Of a stretch of 30,685 nt of DNA, positions 30,675 to 30,685 are shown in pieces (within the stretch, counting starts at the first letter, position 1; every line of letters starts with the position of its first letter). The translations under genes were made by a program, and so were the position numbers. This DNA comes from a virus. The stretch spans positions 1 to 30,685 of IMG/VR virus record IMGVR_UViG_3300025941_000076, one strand, 5' to 3'. A model generated the notes under the pieces. The model saw only the letters and a program-made list of their open reading frames with translations. It searched no databases and was not told the origin of the DNA.

Positions 30675-30685
30675 ATGACTAACGC
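30675..30685 (+). CDS. Start of an early gene cut by the window edge
   Basis: AGGAGA at 30661 is followed eight bases later by ATG (30675), reading Met-Thr-Asn before the window ends. The strong ribosome site and structured leader make it a likely gene start. Nothing can be said about the product. Confidence 0.55.

Noticed and set aside
1-30685. tRNA genes, integrase, repressor, insertion sequences
   Set aside because: Nothing with a cloverleaf pattern, recombinase motif or terminal repeats was recognised by eye; a short tRNA could still be missed without a covariance search.

Overview
The window is part of the genome of a tailed double-stranded DNA phage with a podovirus-type virion. The evidence is a P22-like portal, a P22 gp10-like beta-propeller tail hub, a gp4-like adaptor, an N4-gp56/DUF4043-type capsid protein, a scaffold, both terminase subunits, and the absence of any sheath, tape-measure or long tail-tube gene. 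No integrase, tRNA, rRNA or housekeeping bacterial gene is visible. The host cannot be read directly. The moderately GC-rich coding sequence, classical AGGAGG ribosome sites and small-protein types resemble phages of Proteobacteria, but that is inference.

Layout. Bases 2-865 (+) hold the 3' end of a replicative helicase/ATPase gene, truncated by the window edge. It converges on a continuous block of late genes on the minus strand, running from about 28793 down to 837. In transcription order these are: terminase small subunit, Cys-rich miniprotein, terminase large subunit, a cassette of adhesin/fiber genes (an S74-domain protein, two small proteins, a Cys-rich zinc-finger-like protein, two beta-sandwich fibers, a 1187-residue glycoside-hydrolase-family-9-like tail protein and a DxDxxFxP repeat protein), portal, a putative wall hydrolase, small membrane and basic proteins, scaffold, major capsid, a putative decoration protein, gp4-like adaptor, gp10-like hub, three Ala/Gln/Gly-rich putative ejection proteins, a collar-domain fiber, endolysin and a membrane protein. 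Many genes overlap by one or four bases (ATGA, TGATG, TAATG), so the block is translationally coupled.

Bases 28794-29348 are a divergent control region dense in palindromes. It carries a TTGACA promoter firing rightward into small early genes (29349 to the end) and a 31-bp dyad element that recurs just upstream of the major capsid gene. Bases 29843-30270 are non-coding, with tandem 10-bp repeats, an AT-rich core flanked by an inverted repeat (a candidate replication origin) and a second TTGACA promoter. The early genes run in the same direction as the helicase fragment at the left edge, which fits a circular or circularly permuted map with one early (+) arm and one late (-) arm.

The most unusual content is the GH9-like tail protein, which carries recurring phage beta-domains (one inserted inside the GH9 N-terminal Ig fold) and a C-terminal Ig repeat; the roughly 23-copy DxDxxFxP protein next to the portal; the shared 31-bp dyads; and recurring GGGGC/GCCCC hairpins in early leaders.
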